A stretch of 64,000 nucleotides of DNA, from positions 434,001 through 498,000 of the forward strand of contig NZ_JBKBHD010000001.1 of assembly GCF_046297875.1 (NCBI RefSeq), written 5' to 3'. This document shows, one piece after another, positions 50,771 to 59,328 of this stretch. The position numbers and the translations under genes are program-made. The stretch is from Parvibaculum sp046297875 (lineage in GTDB: Bacteria; Pseudomonadota; Alphaproteobacteria; Parvibaculales; Parvibaculaceae). The notes beneath the pieces are model-generated. The model was not told the origin of the DNA. It searched no databases and saw only the letters and a list, made by a program, of their open reading frames with translations. How positions within the stretch are numbered: position 1 is the stretch's first letter; every line of letters begins with the position of its first letter.

Positions 50771-51708
50771 CGGAAGCACCAGGCCAGCACACCCTTTTGC
50801 GCATGAAGCCGGTTCTCCGCCTCGTCGAAGACGACGGAGGCCGGACCGTCGATCACATCCGCCGTCATTTCCTCACCGCGATGGGCAGGCAGGCAATGCA
50901 TGAAGATCGCGTCCTTGCCGGCTGCTGCCATCAGGCGCGGGTTCACCTGATAGGGCGCGAGAAGATTGTGGCGATGCGTCGCTTCCTCTTCGCTATAGCC
51001 CATCGACACCCAGGTATCCGTATTGATGCAGTCGACGCCGTCCACTGCTTGATAGGGGTCGGTCGTGAGCGAGACTTTCGCGCCCCTCGCCTTTGCCCAG
51101 CCCAGCGCCTCCGGCGATGGCGCAAGTTCCGGCGGGCAGGCAATCCGCAATTCGAATTCGAGCTGGGTCGCGGCATGGATCCACGAGGTCGCGACATTGT
51201 TGCCATCGCCGACCCAGGCGACGCGGCGCCCCCTGATCGGACCCTTGTGTTCCTCGAAGGTCATCACATCCGCCATGATCTGGCAGGGATGCGAGCGATC
51301 GGTCAGCCCGTTGATGACTGGCACGGTCGCATGTTCCGCAAGCTCGAGCAGCTTCGCGTGATCGGTCGTGCGGATCATGATCGCATCGACATAGCGCGAG
51401 AGAACGCGCGCCGTATCGGCAATGGTTTCGCCGCGGCCAAGCTGCGTGTCGCCGCCATTCAGCAGGAGCGTCTCGCCGCCCAGCTGGCGCATGGCAACAT
51501 CAAAGGACACGCGTGTCCGCGTCGAGGGCTTTTCGAACAGCATGGCGAGCAGCCGCCCCTTGAGCGGCTTGTCGGAATCGGGTTCCGCCTGGCCGAGGCC
51601 GGTCCGGGCCTTCTTGCGTTCGGCAGAATTGTCGAGAATGGCGCGGATGTCGGATGCAGCCACCGCGTCGAGGTCGAGAAAATGTCTCTTCGTCGCCATG
51701 GCTCTCAT
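50767..51708 (-). CDS. argF: Ornithine carbamoyltransferase
   Basis: A 313-residue transcarbamylase. The carbamoyl phosphate site is STRTRVSF (near 53-60), the ornithine motif is HCLPAHRGEE (near 270), and HPCQIMADVMT is in the middle. It converts ornithine and carbamoyl phosphate to citrulline. ATG 51708 overlaps the argD stop as ATGA and has GGGAG upstream; the longer open frame to 51765 is not needed. It is translationally coupled on both sides, to argD and hslO. Confidence 0.94.
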   Translation of the reverse strand: MRAMATKRHFLDLDAVAASDIRAILDNSAERKKARTGLGQAEPDSDKPLKGRLLAMLFEKPSTRTRVSFDVAMRQLGGETLLLNGGDTQLGRGETIADTARVLSRYVDAIMIRTTDHAKLLELAEHATVPVINGLTDRSHPCQIMADVMTFEEHKGPIRGRRVAWVGDGNNVATSWIHAATQLEFELRIACPPELAPSPEALGWAKARGAKVSLTTDPYQAVDGVDCINTDTWVSMGYSEEEATHRHNLLAPYQVNPRLMAAAGKDAIFMHCLPAHRGEEMTADVIDGPASVVFDEAENRLHAQKGVLAWCFR

Positions 51709-52916
51709 GACTTTGCTCCCGCGGCTTTCGCATCCGTGTCGAGCGCGGCATCGAGCTTGCCGCATGCGGCCATCAGCTTTTCGATCGCCTCGTTGAGATG
51801 CGCTTCCTCGATATTGAGCGGCGGCAGGAGCCGCACCACATTGTCGCCCGCACCGACGGCGAGCATCTTTTCATCGCGCAGCGCCGCCACGAGATCGGTG
51901 TTCGTCACCCGGCATTTGAGGCCAAGCATCAGCCCCTCGCCGCGCACGCCTTCCACGATCCGCGGATAGCGGTCTGCAAGCATGGCGAGCTTTTGCCGGA
52001 GCTTGAGGCCGATCATCTGCACATGCGGCAGGAACTTCTCGTCCAGTGCGAGATCCATCACCGCGTTCGCAACCGCCATCGCCAGCGGATTGCCGCCGAA
52101 GGTCGAGCCATGCGTGCCCGCCGTCATGCCACGCGCCGCCTCTTCCGTTGCAAGACAGGCGCCGACAGGGAAGCCGCCGCCCAGCGCCTTCGCAACCGCC
52201 ATGATATCGGGCGTGATGCCCGCCAGTTCATGCGCGAAGAGCTTGCCCGTGCGGCCGACGCCGGTCTGCACTTCGTCGAGCACGAGAAGAATGCCTTTCT
52301 CGTCGCACAGCGCACGAATGCGCCTCAGATCCTCGTTCGGAATGACGCGGATACCGCCCTCACCCTGAATGGGCTCCATCAGGATACCGGCCGTTGCCGG
52401 GCCGATCGCGGCTTCAAGTGCCTTCAGGTCGCCGAAGGGCACTTGCGGGAAACCGGGCATGGCCGGGCCGAAGCCTTCGAGATATTTCTTCTGGCCGCCG
52501 GCCGCGATCGTCGCGAGCGTGCGGCCGTGGAAGGCGCTTTCCATCGTGATGAGTTCGTAGCGTTCGGGCGCGCCGCCCGCCGCATGATATTTCCGCGCCA
52601 TCTTGATCGCGCATTCGAGGGCTTCGGCGCCCGAATTGGTGAAGAAGACGGTGTCCGCGAAAGTCGCCTCGACGAGACGCCGCGCAAGCTTTTCCTGACC
52701 GGGAATGCGGTAGATATTCGAGGTATGCCAGACCTTCGAGGCCTGCTCGCTGAGCGCGGCGATCAAGTGCGGATGGGCGTGGCCCACGACATTGACGGCG
52801 ATGCCCGCACCGAAGTCGAGATAGCGTTCGCCCTTCGCGGTGATGAGCCAGGGGCCTTCGCCCCGTTCGAATTCAAGGTCGGCCCGCGCATAGGTCGGCA
52901 AAACAGGCGTAATCAC
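51705..52916 (-). CDS. argD: Acetylornithine aminotransferase
   Basis: A 403-residue class III PLP aminotransferase. The PLP lysine lies in DIMAVAKALGGGFPVGA (near 247) and the aspartate in VLDEVQTGVGRTG. It transaminates N-acetylglutamate semialdehyde to N-acetylornithine in arginine synthesis, and may double as succinyldiaminopimelate aminotransferase. The start is GTG 52916, with AAGGA upstream. It is the first gene of argD-argF-hslO, coupled to argF by an ATGA overlap. The promoter should lie in 52917-53150. Confidence 0.94.
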   Translation of the reverse strand: MITPVLPTYARADLEFERGEGPWLITAKGERYLDFGAGIAVNVVGHAHPHLIAALSEQASKVWHTSNIYRIPGQEKLARRLVEATFADTVFFTNSGAEALECAIKMARKYHAAGGAPERYELITMESAFHGRTLATIAAGGQKKYLEGFGPAMPGFPQVPFGDLKALEAAIGPATAGILMEPIQGEGGIRVIPNEDLRRIRALCDEKGILLVLDEVQTGVGRTGKLFAHELAGITPDIMAVAKALGGGFPVGACLATEEAARGMTAGTHGSTFGGNPLAMAVANAVMDLALDEKFLPHVQMIGLKLRQKLAMLADRYPRIVEGVRGEGLMLGLKCRVTNTDLVAALRDEKMLAVGAGDNVVRLLPPLNIEEAHLNEAIEKLMAACGKLDAALDTDAKAAGAKS

Positions 52917-53281
52917 GGAAGTCGGTCCTTCTCACAAATCTTTTGACGACGCCGTTCGCGAATGCCGGGAGAAATGCCGAGGGTTCTGTTGCGGCTGAAA
53001 GGGGCTCCGGGCGATCCGGCGAGACAGCAGTTTCCTGCGGAGGCTTCAGGCTCTCGCCCGCCTCCTTCTCGCTGTCAGCCTCGTCGTTTCCCGTAGAGGA
53101 TCATGCCGATCACACCCTGATACCCCTTTCGGGGGCTCCTCACCGGCCCCGCCGGGGGCCGCCAATAGAAAAAGCCGCCCCGCGCGGGGCGGCAGTCCGA
53201 GAAGCAATGGAGTATTAGGGCGCGGACCCTGACCTGTCAATCTCGCGGACCTATCCTCCGCTTAACGATTTTTGGCCGGCT
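52917..53281. other. Intergenic region between argD and the ABC-2 permease gene
   Basis: 365 bases without a gene. The right part (53169-53193) is the terminator of the permease gene. The left part must hold the argD promoter, but I could not pick a convincing pair of boxes. A GGCCCC-GCC-GGGGGCC hairpin at 53144-53160 is also present. No small open frame with a ribosome site was seen. Confidence 0.5.
53169..53193 (-). terminator. Intrinsic terminator of the ABC-2 permease gene
   Basis: GCCGCCCCGC-GCGGGGCGGC (53174-53193) is a perfect 20-base palindrome followed, on the minus strand, by TTTTT (53173-53169). It lies about 90 bases after the permease stop. Confidence 0.75.
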
Positions 53282-54091
53282 TCAGGCCTTGAGCCGATAC
53301 CCGGTCCTGAAGAGTACGTGGCAGACGGTCCAGAGTACCAGATTCATGCCGATCACGATGGCGATGCCGGTTGCGATGGAACCGTCGGCATGGCCGGTGA
53401 CGCCGTAGCGGAAGCCGTCAATCAGGTAGAAGACGGGGTTCCACCTGGTCGCCTCATGGGCGAAATCGGGGAGCTGGGTCACCGAATAGAAGGTGCCGGA
53501 CAGGAAGGTCAGCGGCAGGACGATGAAATTCGTCACCGCCTGCAGATGATCGAATTTCTCCGACCAGACGCCGCCCAGAATGCCAAGCAGCGCCAGCATC
53601 AGCGAGGCGCCCACCGCATAGAAGAGCACGGCCCAGAGATGGGCGACGCCCATATCCACGAAAGGCAGCATGGCCACCGCCGTCACGAGCCCACAGACAA
53701 GGCCGCGCGTGACGCCCGCCAGTGCGATACCGACATTGAGCTCGCCCGCCGACAGGGGCGGCATCAATATATCGACGATATTGCCCTGTATCTTCGAGAT
53801 CAGGATCGAGGAAGACGTGTTGGCAAAGGCGTTCTGGATCATGGTCATCATGACGAGACCGGGCGCCAGGAACTCGATGAAGGGCACACCATGCACATCG
53901 GGCCGGAACTTGCCGATGGCGAGCGCGAAGATCGCCAGATAAAGAAGCGTGGTGATGACAGGGGCGGCGATGGTCTGCGTCATCACCTTCCAGAAGCGGC
54001 GGACCTCCTTCAGATAGAGCGTCCAGACGCCGAGCCAGTTCACGGCGCCGAAACGGCGCGCGCCTTCCAGCGGATAGGGGCTCTGGCTCAT
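53282..54091 (-). CDS. ABC-2 type transporter permease
   Basis: A 269-residue membrane subunit of an ABC-2 exporter. Six spans and the C-terminal signature NPVFYLIDGFRYGVTG with a long preceding segment FIEFLAPGLVMMTMIQNAF fit the NodJ/DrrB-like permeases that export polysaccharides, drugs or lipids. I chose ATG 54091 with AAGAGGA upstream; upstream in-frame codons reach 54205 but do not look like the family. The ATPase partner gene is not adjacent, so this permease either works with a distant ATPase or is split from it. The terminator follows at 53169-53193. Confidence 0.87.
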   Translation of the reverse strand: MSQSPYPLEGARRFGAVNWLGVWTLYLKEVRRFWKVMTQTIAAPVITTLLYLAIFALAIGKFRPDVHGVPFIEFLAPGLVMMTMIQNAFANTSSSILISKIQGNIVDILMPPLSAGELNVGIALAGVTRGLVCGLVTAVAMLPFVDMGVAHLWAVLFYAVGASLMLALLGILGGVWSEKFDHLQAVTNFIVLPLTFLSGTFYSVTQLPDFAHEATRWNPVFYLIDGFRYGVTGHADGSIATGIAIVIGMNLVLWTVCHVLFRTGYRLKA

Positions 54092-54469
54092 GGGCGTCCT
54101 CTTGTTCTGTCGGATTGGGGCCTGATGGCAGGCATAGACGAGGCCCGCGCTACCCGCAATGCGGGAAGTTGAGGCCCATGTGGGACGGGCCTTCTGTCCC
54201 GGCAAGGCCGAACAGGACCAAAAGCCGGTAAAACCCCTGCAAATCCGCTCTTTTCTGTGGATAAGGGCGGTGTGGCCCGGAAGGCCGGTTGCGATTTCGC
54301 TCCCCTATATTGTATATTTTAGATTAATGACCACGAAATCTAGTGGGATGCTTCAGGGTCTTGTCTCCGCCTCGCGGAGCGCCCTGCAGGGATTTCGGGG
54401 CCTGCCGGCGGGGAACCGGCTCATGCATCCAAACGGGCTTTGAGCGGCCCTGAAGGGGAAGGGAACATC
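54092..54469. other. Intergenic region between the ABC-2 permease and gcrA
   Basis: 378 bases between divergent genes. It holds a plausible gcrA promoter (54289-54318) in an AT-rich patch and, further right, several GC-rich inverted repeats (for example around 54375-54420) that could fold in the gcrA leader. No complete GANTC methylation site stood out in the part I checked by eye. Confidence 0.4.
54289..54318 (+). promoter_or_regulatory. Possible gcrA promoter
   Basis: TTGCGA (54289-54294), an 18-base spacer, then TATATT (54313-54318) in a locally AT-rich stretch. A second TATATT-like box lies seven bases earlier. The gcrA start is about 150 bases downstream, leaving a long leader. Confidence 0.45.
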
Positions 54470-54988
54470 ATGTGGACCGATGAACGCGTCGAACTGCTGA
54501 AGAAGCTGTGGGGCGAAGGCCTGAGCGCCAGCCAGGTCGCCAAGCAGCTCGGCGGCGTCACCCGCAATGCGGTGATCGGCAAGGTACACCGGCTAGGCCT
54601 TTCGGGCCGCGCCACACCGAGCCGCCCTGCCCGAGCCCGGCCGCAGGCGCCGCGGACGCTCGTCCGGGGCCGGCCCGACCCGCTGACGGCAGAGACTCGT
54701 CATGAGGAAATCGAGCGCGATACGGGCGGCGAGCGGCGCGAGCCCGCCCGCGCGGAGGAGCGCGGCCTCGAGCCCGCCGAACGCGCGACCGTGCTCACGC
54801 TGACCGAACATACCTGCAAATGGCCGATCGGCGATCCGGGCCGTCCGGGTTTCCATTTCTGCGGCCGTGGCGCCGATCACGGCTCGCCCTACTGCACCGA
54901 CCATGCGCGCATGGCTTATCAGCCGGTGCAGGCGCGGCGCAATCGCGACCGCAATGCGGGCATCCGCAAGGATCGCCTCGTCAGCTAG
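54470..54988 (+). CDS. gcrA: GcrA cell-cycle regulator
   Basis: A 172-residue GcrA, a sigma-70 cofactor specific to alphaproteobacteria. The N-terminal SANT/homeodomain-like DNA-binding part begins MWTDERVELLKKLW and includes TRNAVIGKVHRLGLSGR (near 32-48). The C-terminal sigma-binding part has CKWPIGDPGRPGFHFCG with paired cysteines, then SPYCTDHARMAY. It activates transcription at promoters whose GANTC sites are methylated by CcrM. The middle is an acidic, disordered linker. ATG 54470; a longer in-frame start at 54440 would add ten residues. Confidence 0.94.
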   Translation: MWTDERVELLKKLWGEGLSASQVAKQLGGVTRNAVIGKVHRLGLSGRATPSRPARARPQAPRTLVRGRPDPLTAETRHEEIERDTGGERREPARAEERGLEPAERATVLTLTEHTCKWPIGDPGRPGFHFCGRGADHGSPYCTDHARMAYQPVQARRNRDRNAGIRKDRLVS

Positions 54989-55037
54989 ACGCATAGGCCT
55001 GCGGGCTTGTCGGGGGACAAGAGGGGACGAGGGAACC

Positions 55038-55061
55038 GGCGCTTGCAGAAATGCAGGCGCC
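55038..55061. terminator. Hairpin between convergent gcrA and phoB
   Basis: GGCGCTTGCA (55038-55047) pairs with TGCAGGCGCC (55052-55061), one G-U pair, loop GAAA. There is no clear T run on either side, so termination efficiency is uncertain. It lies between the two 3' ends. Confidence 0.5.
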
Positions 55062-55079
55062 TGTTCTGAATTTCAGGCC

Positions 55080-55775
55080 TCAGCTATGGAACTGCTCGTC
55101 GAGCGAATAGCCGGCGGAGCGGACGGTGCGGATCGGATCCTTCTCGCCCTTGTTGTTCAGCGCCTTACGCAAGCGGCCGACATGCACGTCCACCGTGCGC
55201 GCCTCGACATAGACATCCGAACCCCAGACAGCATCAAGCAGCTGCTCGCGGCTGAAGACTCGGCCGGGATGCTGGATCAGATGATCGAGCAGACGATATT
55301 CCGTCGGCCCCAGATGCACCTCGCGGTCGCCCCGGCGGACGCGATGCGCCGCACGGTCGATCACGATGTCGCCGAAGGTGACGAGGTCTTCCGTCAGCGC
55401 CGGACGAATGCGGCGCATCACGGCGCGGATCCGCGCCAGAAGCTCCGTCATCGAAAAGGGCTTGGTCACATAATCGTCGGCACCGGTATCGAGGCCGCGA
55501 ATGCGATCCGTCTCCTCGCCGCGCGCCGTGATCATGATGATCGGCACGTTGCGCGTTTCCGGTCGCCCACGCAAACGGCGGCAAATCTCAATGCCAGACA
55601 GGCCCGGCAACATCCAGTCGAGCAGGATGAGATCGGGCGTGACTTCCTTGACGAGAAGAACAGCTTCCTCGCCGTCGGAGGCTACCACGACCTTGTAGCC
55701 TTCCTTGTCGAGATTGTACTGAAGCAGCGTTGAAAGCGCTTCTTCATCCTCGACGATCATGACGGTTGGTTTCAT
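55080..55775 (-). CDS. phoB: Phosphate regulon response regulator PhoB
   Basis: A 231-residue OmpR-type regulator. The receiver has Glu9-Asp10 in IVEDE, the phosphoacceptor Asp in LLDWMLPGLSG (near 54) and Lys in VTKPFS (near 105). The winged-helix output domain with LTPTEYRLL-like packing (LGPTEYRLLDHL) and RTVDVHVGRLRKAL is at the C terminus. It binds PHO boxes, one of which precedes pstS. I list ATG 55775 because this gives the usual N terminus; an in-frame ATG at 55901, preceded by AGGAGG, would add 42 residues. Last gene of the phoR-pst-phoU-phoB unit. Confidence 0.93.
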   Translation of the reverse strand: MKPTVMIVEDEEALSTLLQYNLDKEGYKVVVASDGEEAVLLVKEVTPDLILLDWMLPGLSGIEICRRLRGRPETRNVPIIMITARGEETDRIRGLDTGADDYVTKPFSMTELLARIRAVMRRIRPALTEDLVTFGDIVIDRAAHRVRRGDREVHLGPTEYRLLDHLIQHPGRVFSREQLLDAVWGSDVYVEARTVDVHVGRLRKALNNKGEKDPIRTVRSAGYSLDEQFHS

Positions 55776-55917
55776 TCTGCGTTCAAACTGACTGCGTTCC
55801 GGTTGCTCCTGGCCTATATTGCCGGAGATGGCCTGAATTTTTTCAATACTGTCCATAGAAGCCTGACCCTGTTCGCCGCGACGGGCAAGCGATATTCCCA
55901 TGGTGCCTGTGCCTCCT

Positions 55918-56634
55918 CTAGCTGCCGGCCTTCACCGCCGTCATGCTGGTGGTGTCGCCTTTCGGGCGCTCATCGGCAACCCACTCGCCTGTAACGAGAT
56001 AGCTCACCGTTTCAGCGATATTGGTGGCATGGTCGCCGATGCGTTCGATGTTCTTGGCAACGAAAAGCAGATGCGTGGAAACGCCGATCGTGCGCGGGTC
56101 TTCCATCATGTAGGTCAGAAGCTCGCGGAAGACGGAGTTATACATGGCGTCGATCTCTTCATCGTCCCGCCAGACTTCCATTGCCGCCTGCGCCTCGCGG
56201 TTCGAATAGGCGTCAAGCACCTGCTTGAGCTGGCGCTGCGCTAGCCGGCCCATGCGCGAGATGCCTTGGATGAGCTTGTTCGCACCCTCAAAATCGTTCT
56301 GCAGTACGAGCGCGCGCTTCGCAATATTCTTTGCAAGATCGCCGATACGCTCGAGGTCGATCGAAATCTTGATCGCCGCGATGGCTTCGCGCAGATCGAC
56401 CGCCATCGGTTGATGCAAAGCGATCAGACGCACCGTCGATGTCTCGATCGTGCGCTCGAGTTCGTCGATCGCGGCGTCGCTGGCGATCGCGCGTTCGGCC
56501 AACTGCGTGTCGCGCCGCAAAATTGCGTCAAGCGCCGTACCGAGTTGCGCCTCGGTCAAGCCGCCCATCTGCGCGATGCTGACCGAAAGGGCCTGCAGCT
56601 CCTCTTCGAACGCTTTCAGAGTGTGTTCGGTCAC
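55918..56634 (-). CDS. phoU: Phosphate signalling protein PhoU
   Basis: A 238-residue PhoU with two three-helix repeats, each with a conserved E-R-I-G-D-x-A-x-N motif: LERIGDLAKNIA (near 97) and IERIGDHATNIAE (near 204). These bind metal and link PstB to PhoR. It represses the regulon when phosphate is plentiful. The start is GTG 56634 with AAGGAGAG upstream. The next gene on the strand is phoB, with pstB upstream at 73 bases. Confidence 0.95.
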   Translation of the reverse strand: MTEHTLKAFEEELQALSVSIAQMGGLTEAQLGTALDAILRRDTQLAERAIASDAAIDELERTIETSTVRLIALHQPMAVDLREAIAAIKISIDLERIGDLAKNIAKRALVLQNDFEGANKLIQGISRMGRLAQRQLKQVLDAYSNREAQAAMEVWRDDEEIDAMYNSVFRELLTYMMEDPRTIGVSTHLLFVAKNIERIGDHATNIAETVSYLVTGEWVADERPKGDTTSMTAVKAGS

Positions 56635-56707
56635 TTGCCGCTCTCCTTGTTCTGGGGGCCGCCGCCACGGCCAGCCCGCTCTGATTTGTGCCGCTGCGGA
56701 CTGCCGC

Positions 56708-57541
56708 TCAGCCGAAGCGTCCCGTCACGTAGTCACTGGTGCGCTTCTGCTTCGGATTCTGGAAGATCGTTTCGGTCGCGCCATATTCAATGAGCCGGCC
56801 GAGATACATGAAGGCCGTGTTCTGCGAGACGCGCGCTGCCTGCTGCATGTTGTGGGTCACGATCACGATCGTGTAGTGCCCCTTCAATTCGTCGATCAGC
56901 TCTTCGATCTTGGCCGTCGCGATCGGGTCGAGCGCCGAGCAGGGCTCGTCCATCAGCAGCACTTCGGGATCGGAGGCAATAGCGCGCGCGATGCAGAGGC
57001 GCTGCTGCTGACCGCCGGAAAGGCCGAGAGCGCTCTCCTTCAGGCGATCCTTCGCTTCGTCCCAGAGGGCCGCGCCGCGCAATGCGCGCTCACAGGTCTC
57101 GTCGAGAATCTTGCGGTTACTGACGCCGTCCACCCGCAGCGGATAGATCACATTGTCGTAGATCGACATAGCGAAGGGATTGGGCTTCTGGAACACCATG
57201 CCCATCCGCTTGCGCAGGGCAATCACGTCGACGCCGGTCCGGTAGATATCTTCGTCGCCGACCTTGACCTTACCCGTGATCTTCAAGTCGTCGATAAGAT
57301 CGTTCATCCGGTTGAGGCAGCGCAGCAGGGTCGACTTGCCGCAGCCCGACGGACCGATTAGCGCCGTTACGAGACCCTTCTGGATCTTCATATCGATGCC
57401 GTAGAGAGCCTGGGCTTCTCCATACCAGAGATTGAAGTTCTCGATGGACAGGGCGGCGCCATCCGGCGCTTCAACGATGTGATAAGCCGTCGGCTCGAAC
57501 GCCGGAGCCTGGTCTTTCTTCTTGGCGAGAGCGGCACTCAT
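56708..57541 (-). CDS. pstB: Phosphate import ATPase PstB
   Basis: A 277-residue ABC ATPase. Walker A is GPSGCGKST (near 58), the signature is LSGGQQQR (near 168) and Walker B is VLLMDEPCSALD (near 190). It drives phosphate uptake through PstA and PstC. I chose ATG 57541, preceded by CGGAGTG; an in-frame GTG nine bases upstream is an alternative. It follows pstA by 22 bases, the normal pst order. Confidence 0.96.
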   Translation of the reverse strand: MSAALAKKKDQAPAFEPTAYHIVEAPDGAALSIENFNLWYGEAQALYGIDMKIQKGLVTALIGPSGCGKSTLLRCLNRMNDLIDDLKITGKVKVGDEDIYRTGVDVIALRKRMGMVFQKPNPFAMSIYDNVIYPLRVDGVSNRKILDETCERALRGAALWDEAKDRLKESALGLSGGQQQRLCIARAIASDPEVLLMDEPCSALDPIATAKIEELIDELKGHYTIVIVTHNMQQAARVSQNTAFMYLGRLIEYGATETIFQNPKQKRTSDYVTGRFG

Positions 57542-57563
57542 GAATTGCACTCCGGTTTCGGGA

Positions 57564-59303
57564 TCAGAACTGACCGACAGCGAACTTGCGCTTCAGCCTG
57601 TTGCGGATATAGATGGCGGTGGAATTCATCGCCACGATGAGGAAAAGCAGCAGCAGCGTGGTGACGAACACCATCGGCTTGCCCGCTTCCGAATTTCTCG
57701 ACTGGAAGCCAACGTCGAAGATGTGGAAGCCGAGATGCATGAAGCTGCGCTCGAGATGGATGAAGGGGAAGAAACCGTCTACCGGCAGTTCCGGCGCGAG
57801 TTTCACCACACCGATCAGCATCAGCGGCGCCACCTCGCCAGCGCCGCGCGCCATGGCGAGAATGAGACCCGTCATGATGCCCGGCAGGGCGCGGGGCAGC
57901 ACCACATAGCGGATGGTCTGCCACTTGGAGGCGCCACAGGCGAGCGAGCCTTCGCGCATCGAACGCGGCACCGCCGAAAGGGCTTCTTCCGACGCCACGA
58001 TAACCACAGGCACGGTGAGCAAGGCGAGCGTCAGGGCCGACCAGAGAATGCCGCCCGTACCGAATGTCGGGCTTGGCAGCCGTTCCGGGAAGAAGAGCTG
58101 GTCGATCGACGCGCCCATTGTGTAAGCGAAGAAGCCCACGCCGAACACGCCATAGACAATCGATGGAACGCCGGCGAGATTGTTCACCGCGATGCGCACC
58201 GCCGCCACAAGCCGGCCCTGCTTCGCATATTCGCGAAGATAAAGCGCGGTGATGACGCCGAAGGGAGCGACGACGACCACCATGATCAGCGTCATGACGA
58301 CCGTGCCGAAGATGGCAGGAAGAACGCCGCCTTCGGTGTTCGCTTCGCGCGGTTCGCTGCCGAGAAACTCACCCCAGCGCGAGAAATAGATGCCGACTTT
58401 CTGGAACGCCGAAATGTCGTTCGCCGGATAGAGGCGCACGATCTGGGACAGGTTCGATTCTTTCGTCCGCCCGCCAACTTCCTCCAGCACGATGCGATAG
58501 CGCGCGTCCTCGGCCTTGAGCGCTGCTGCCCGTTCGGACAATGCGGCAAATTCCGACTGGTACTGGGCGATGAGGGGTTCTGCTTCGGCGGCTGCCTTTT
58601 CATACAGCGGCGAGTCCACGCCATATCGAATTTCGGCCCGGCGCAACTTGAGACGCTGTTCTTCGATGCGATAGTTGACGCGGCCGATTTCCGACTTTTC
58701 GATGTAGCGGATCGCGTCCCAGCGGTCGCGGGCCTCCGCCTGGTGCCGCGCAATCTCGGCATAGGTCAGGGAACCGGCGTCCTGCGGCACGTCTTTCAGT
58801 GTCAGACCGGCAATCTTGCCGACAAACCGGCCCCACTCCTGACGCTCGAAGAGATAAAATCCGCTGGGCTCCGCGATCGACGCGACTTCAAAGTCGCTCA
58901 CCCAGCGGAAATCCTCGTTGTAGAGATCGTAGTTGCCGATGCGATAGAGCGCACGGTCGGCATATCCATCGCTGAGTTCGACCATTTCGCGCGCTTCCGG
59001 CGACATGGTTGCCAGAATTTCGGGGCCGACGCGGTAGGTGCTTCTGCGCGACGGCTCACCCGCCACCAGGTTTCCGTTCGCCAGCGTCACGACCTGTATG
59101 GGCTGCGGCCAGAAGGTGACGACACCATTCCAGAAGATCATGAAAAGGAAGCCGGCGATCAGAATGATGCCGATTGCCAGCGCGCCGCCCAGCGCCCAGA
59201 GCCACGGCTCGCCGACGGCCGAAACGTCTGCCGTATATTTTCGCACCGCGCGCGCCTTCGTCGTCGCTCCGGCCTGCTTGTCATCCATCGCAGTAACACT
59301 CAT
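57564..59303 (-). CDS. pstA: Phosphate ABC transporter permease PstA, enlarged form
   Basis: A 579-residue PstA. E. coli PstA is about 296. An N-terminal span (near 37-60) is followed by an extracytoplasmic insert of about 230 residues with helical, charged stretches (RLKLRRAEIRYG, ALSERAAALKAEDARY), then the permease domain of six spans with the EAA loop SEEALSAVPRSMREGSLACGAS (near 460-482, shown in part). Large PstA proteins occur in some Proteobacteria such as Pseudomonas. ATG 59303 has TGGAGCTT upstream. The function of the insert is unknown. Confidence 0.9.
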   Translation of the reverse strand: MSVTAMDDKQAGATTKARAVRKYTADVSAVGEPWLWALGGALAIGIILIAGFLFMIFWNGVVTFWPQPIQVVTLANGNLVAGEPSRRSTYRVGPEILATMSPEAREMVELSDGYADRALYRIGNYDLYNEDFRWVSDFEVASIAEPSGFYLFERQEWGRFVGKIAGLTLKDVPQDAGSLTYAEIARHQAEARDRWDAIRYIEKSEIGRVNYRIEEQRLKLRRAEIRYGVDSPLYEKAAAEAEPLIAQYQSEFAALSERAAALKAEDARYRIVLEEVGGRTKESNLSQIVRLYPANDISAFQKVGIYFSRWGEFLGSEPREANTEGGVLPAIFGTVVMTLIMVVVVAPFGVITALYLREYAKQGRLVAAVRIAVNNLAGVPSIVYGVFGVGFFAYTMGASIDQLFFPERLPSPTFGTGGILWSALTLALLTVPVVIVASEEALSAVPRSMREGSLACGASKWQTIRYVVLPRALPGIMTGLILAMARGAGEVAPLMLIGVVKLAPELPVDGFFPFIHLERSFMHLGFHIFDVGFQSRNSEAGKPMVFVTTLLLLFLIVAMNSTAIYIRNRLKRKFAVGQF

Positions 59304-59328
59304 CTGTCAAGCTCCAAAGGCTGCACGG

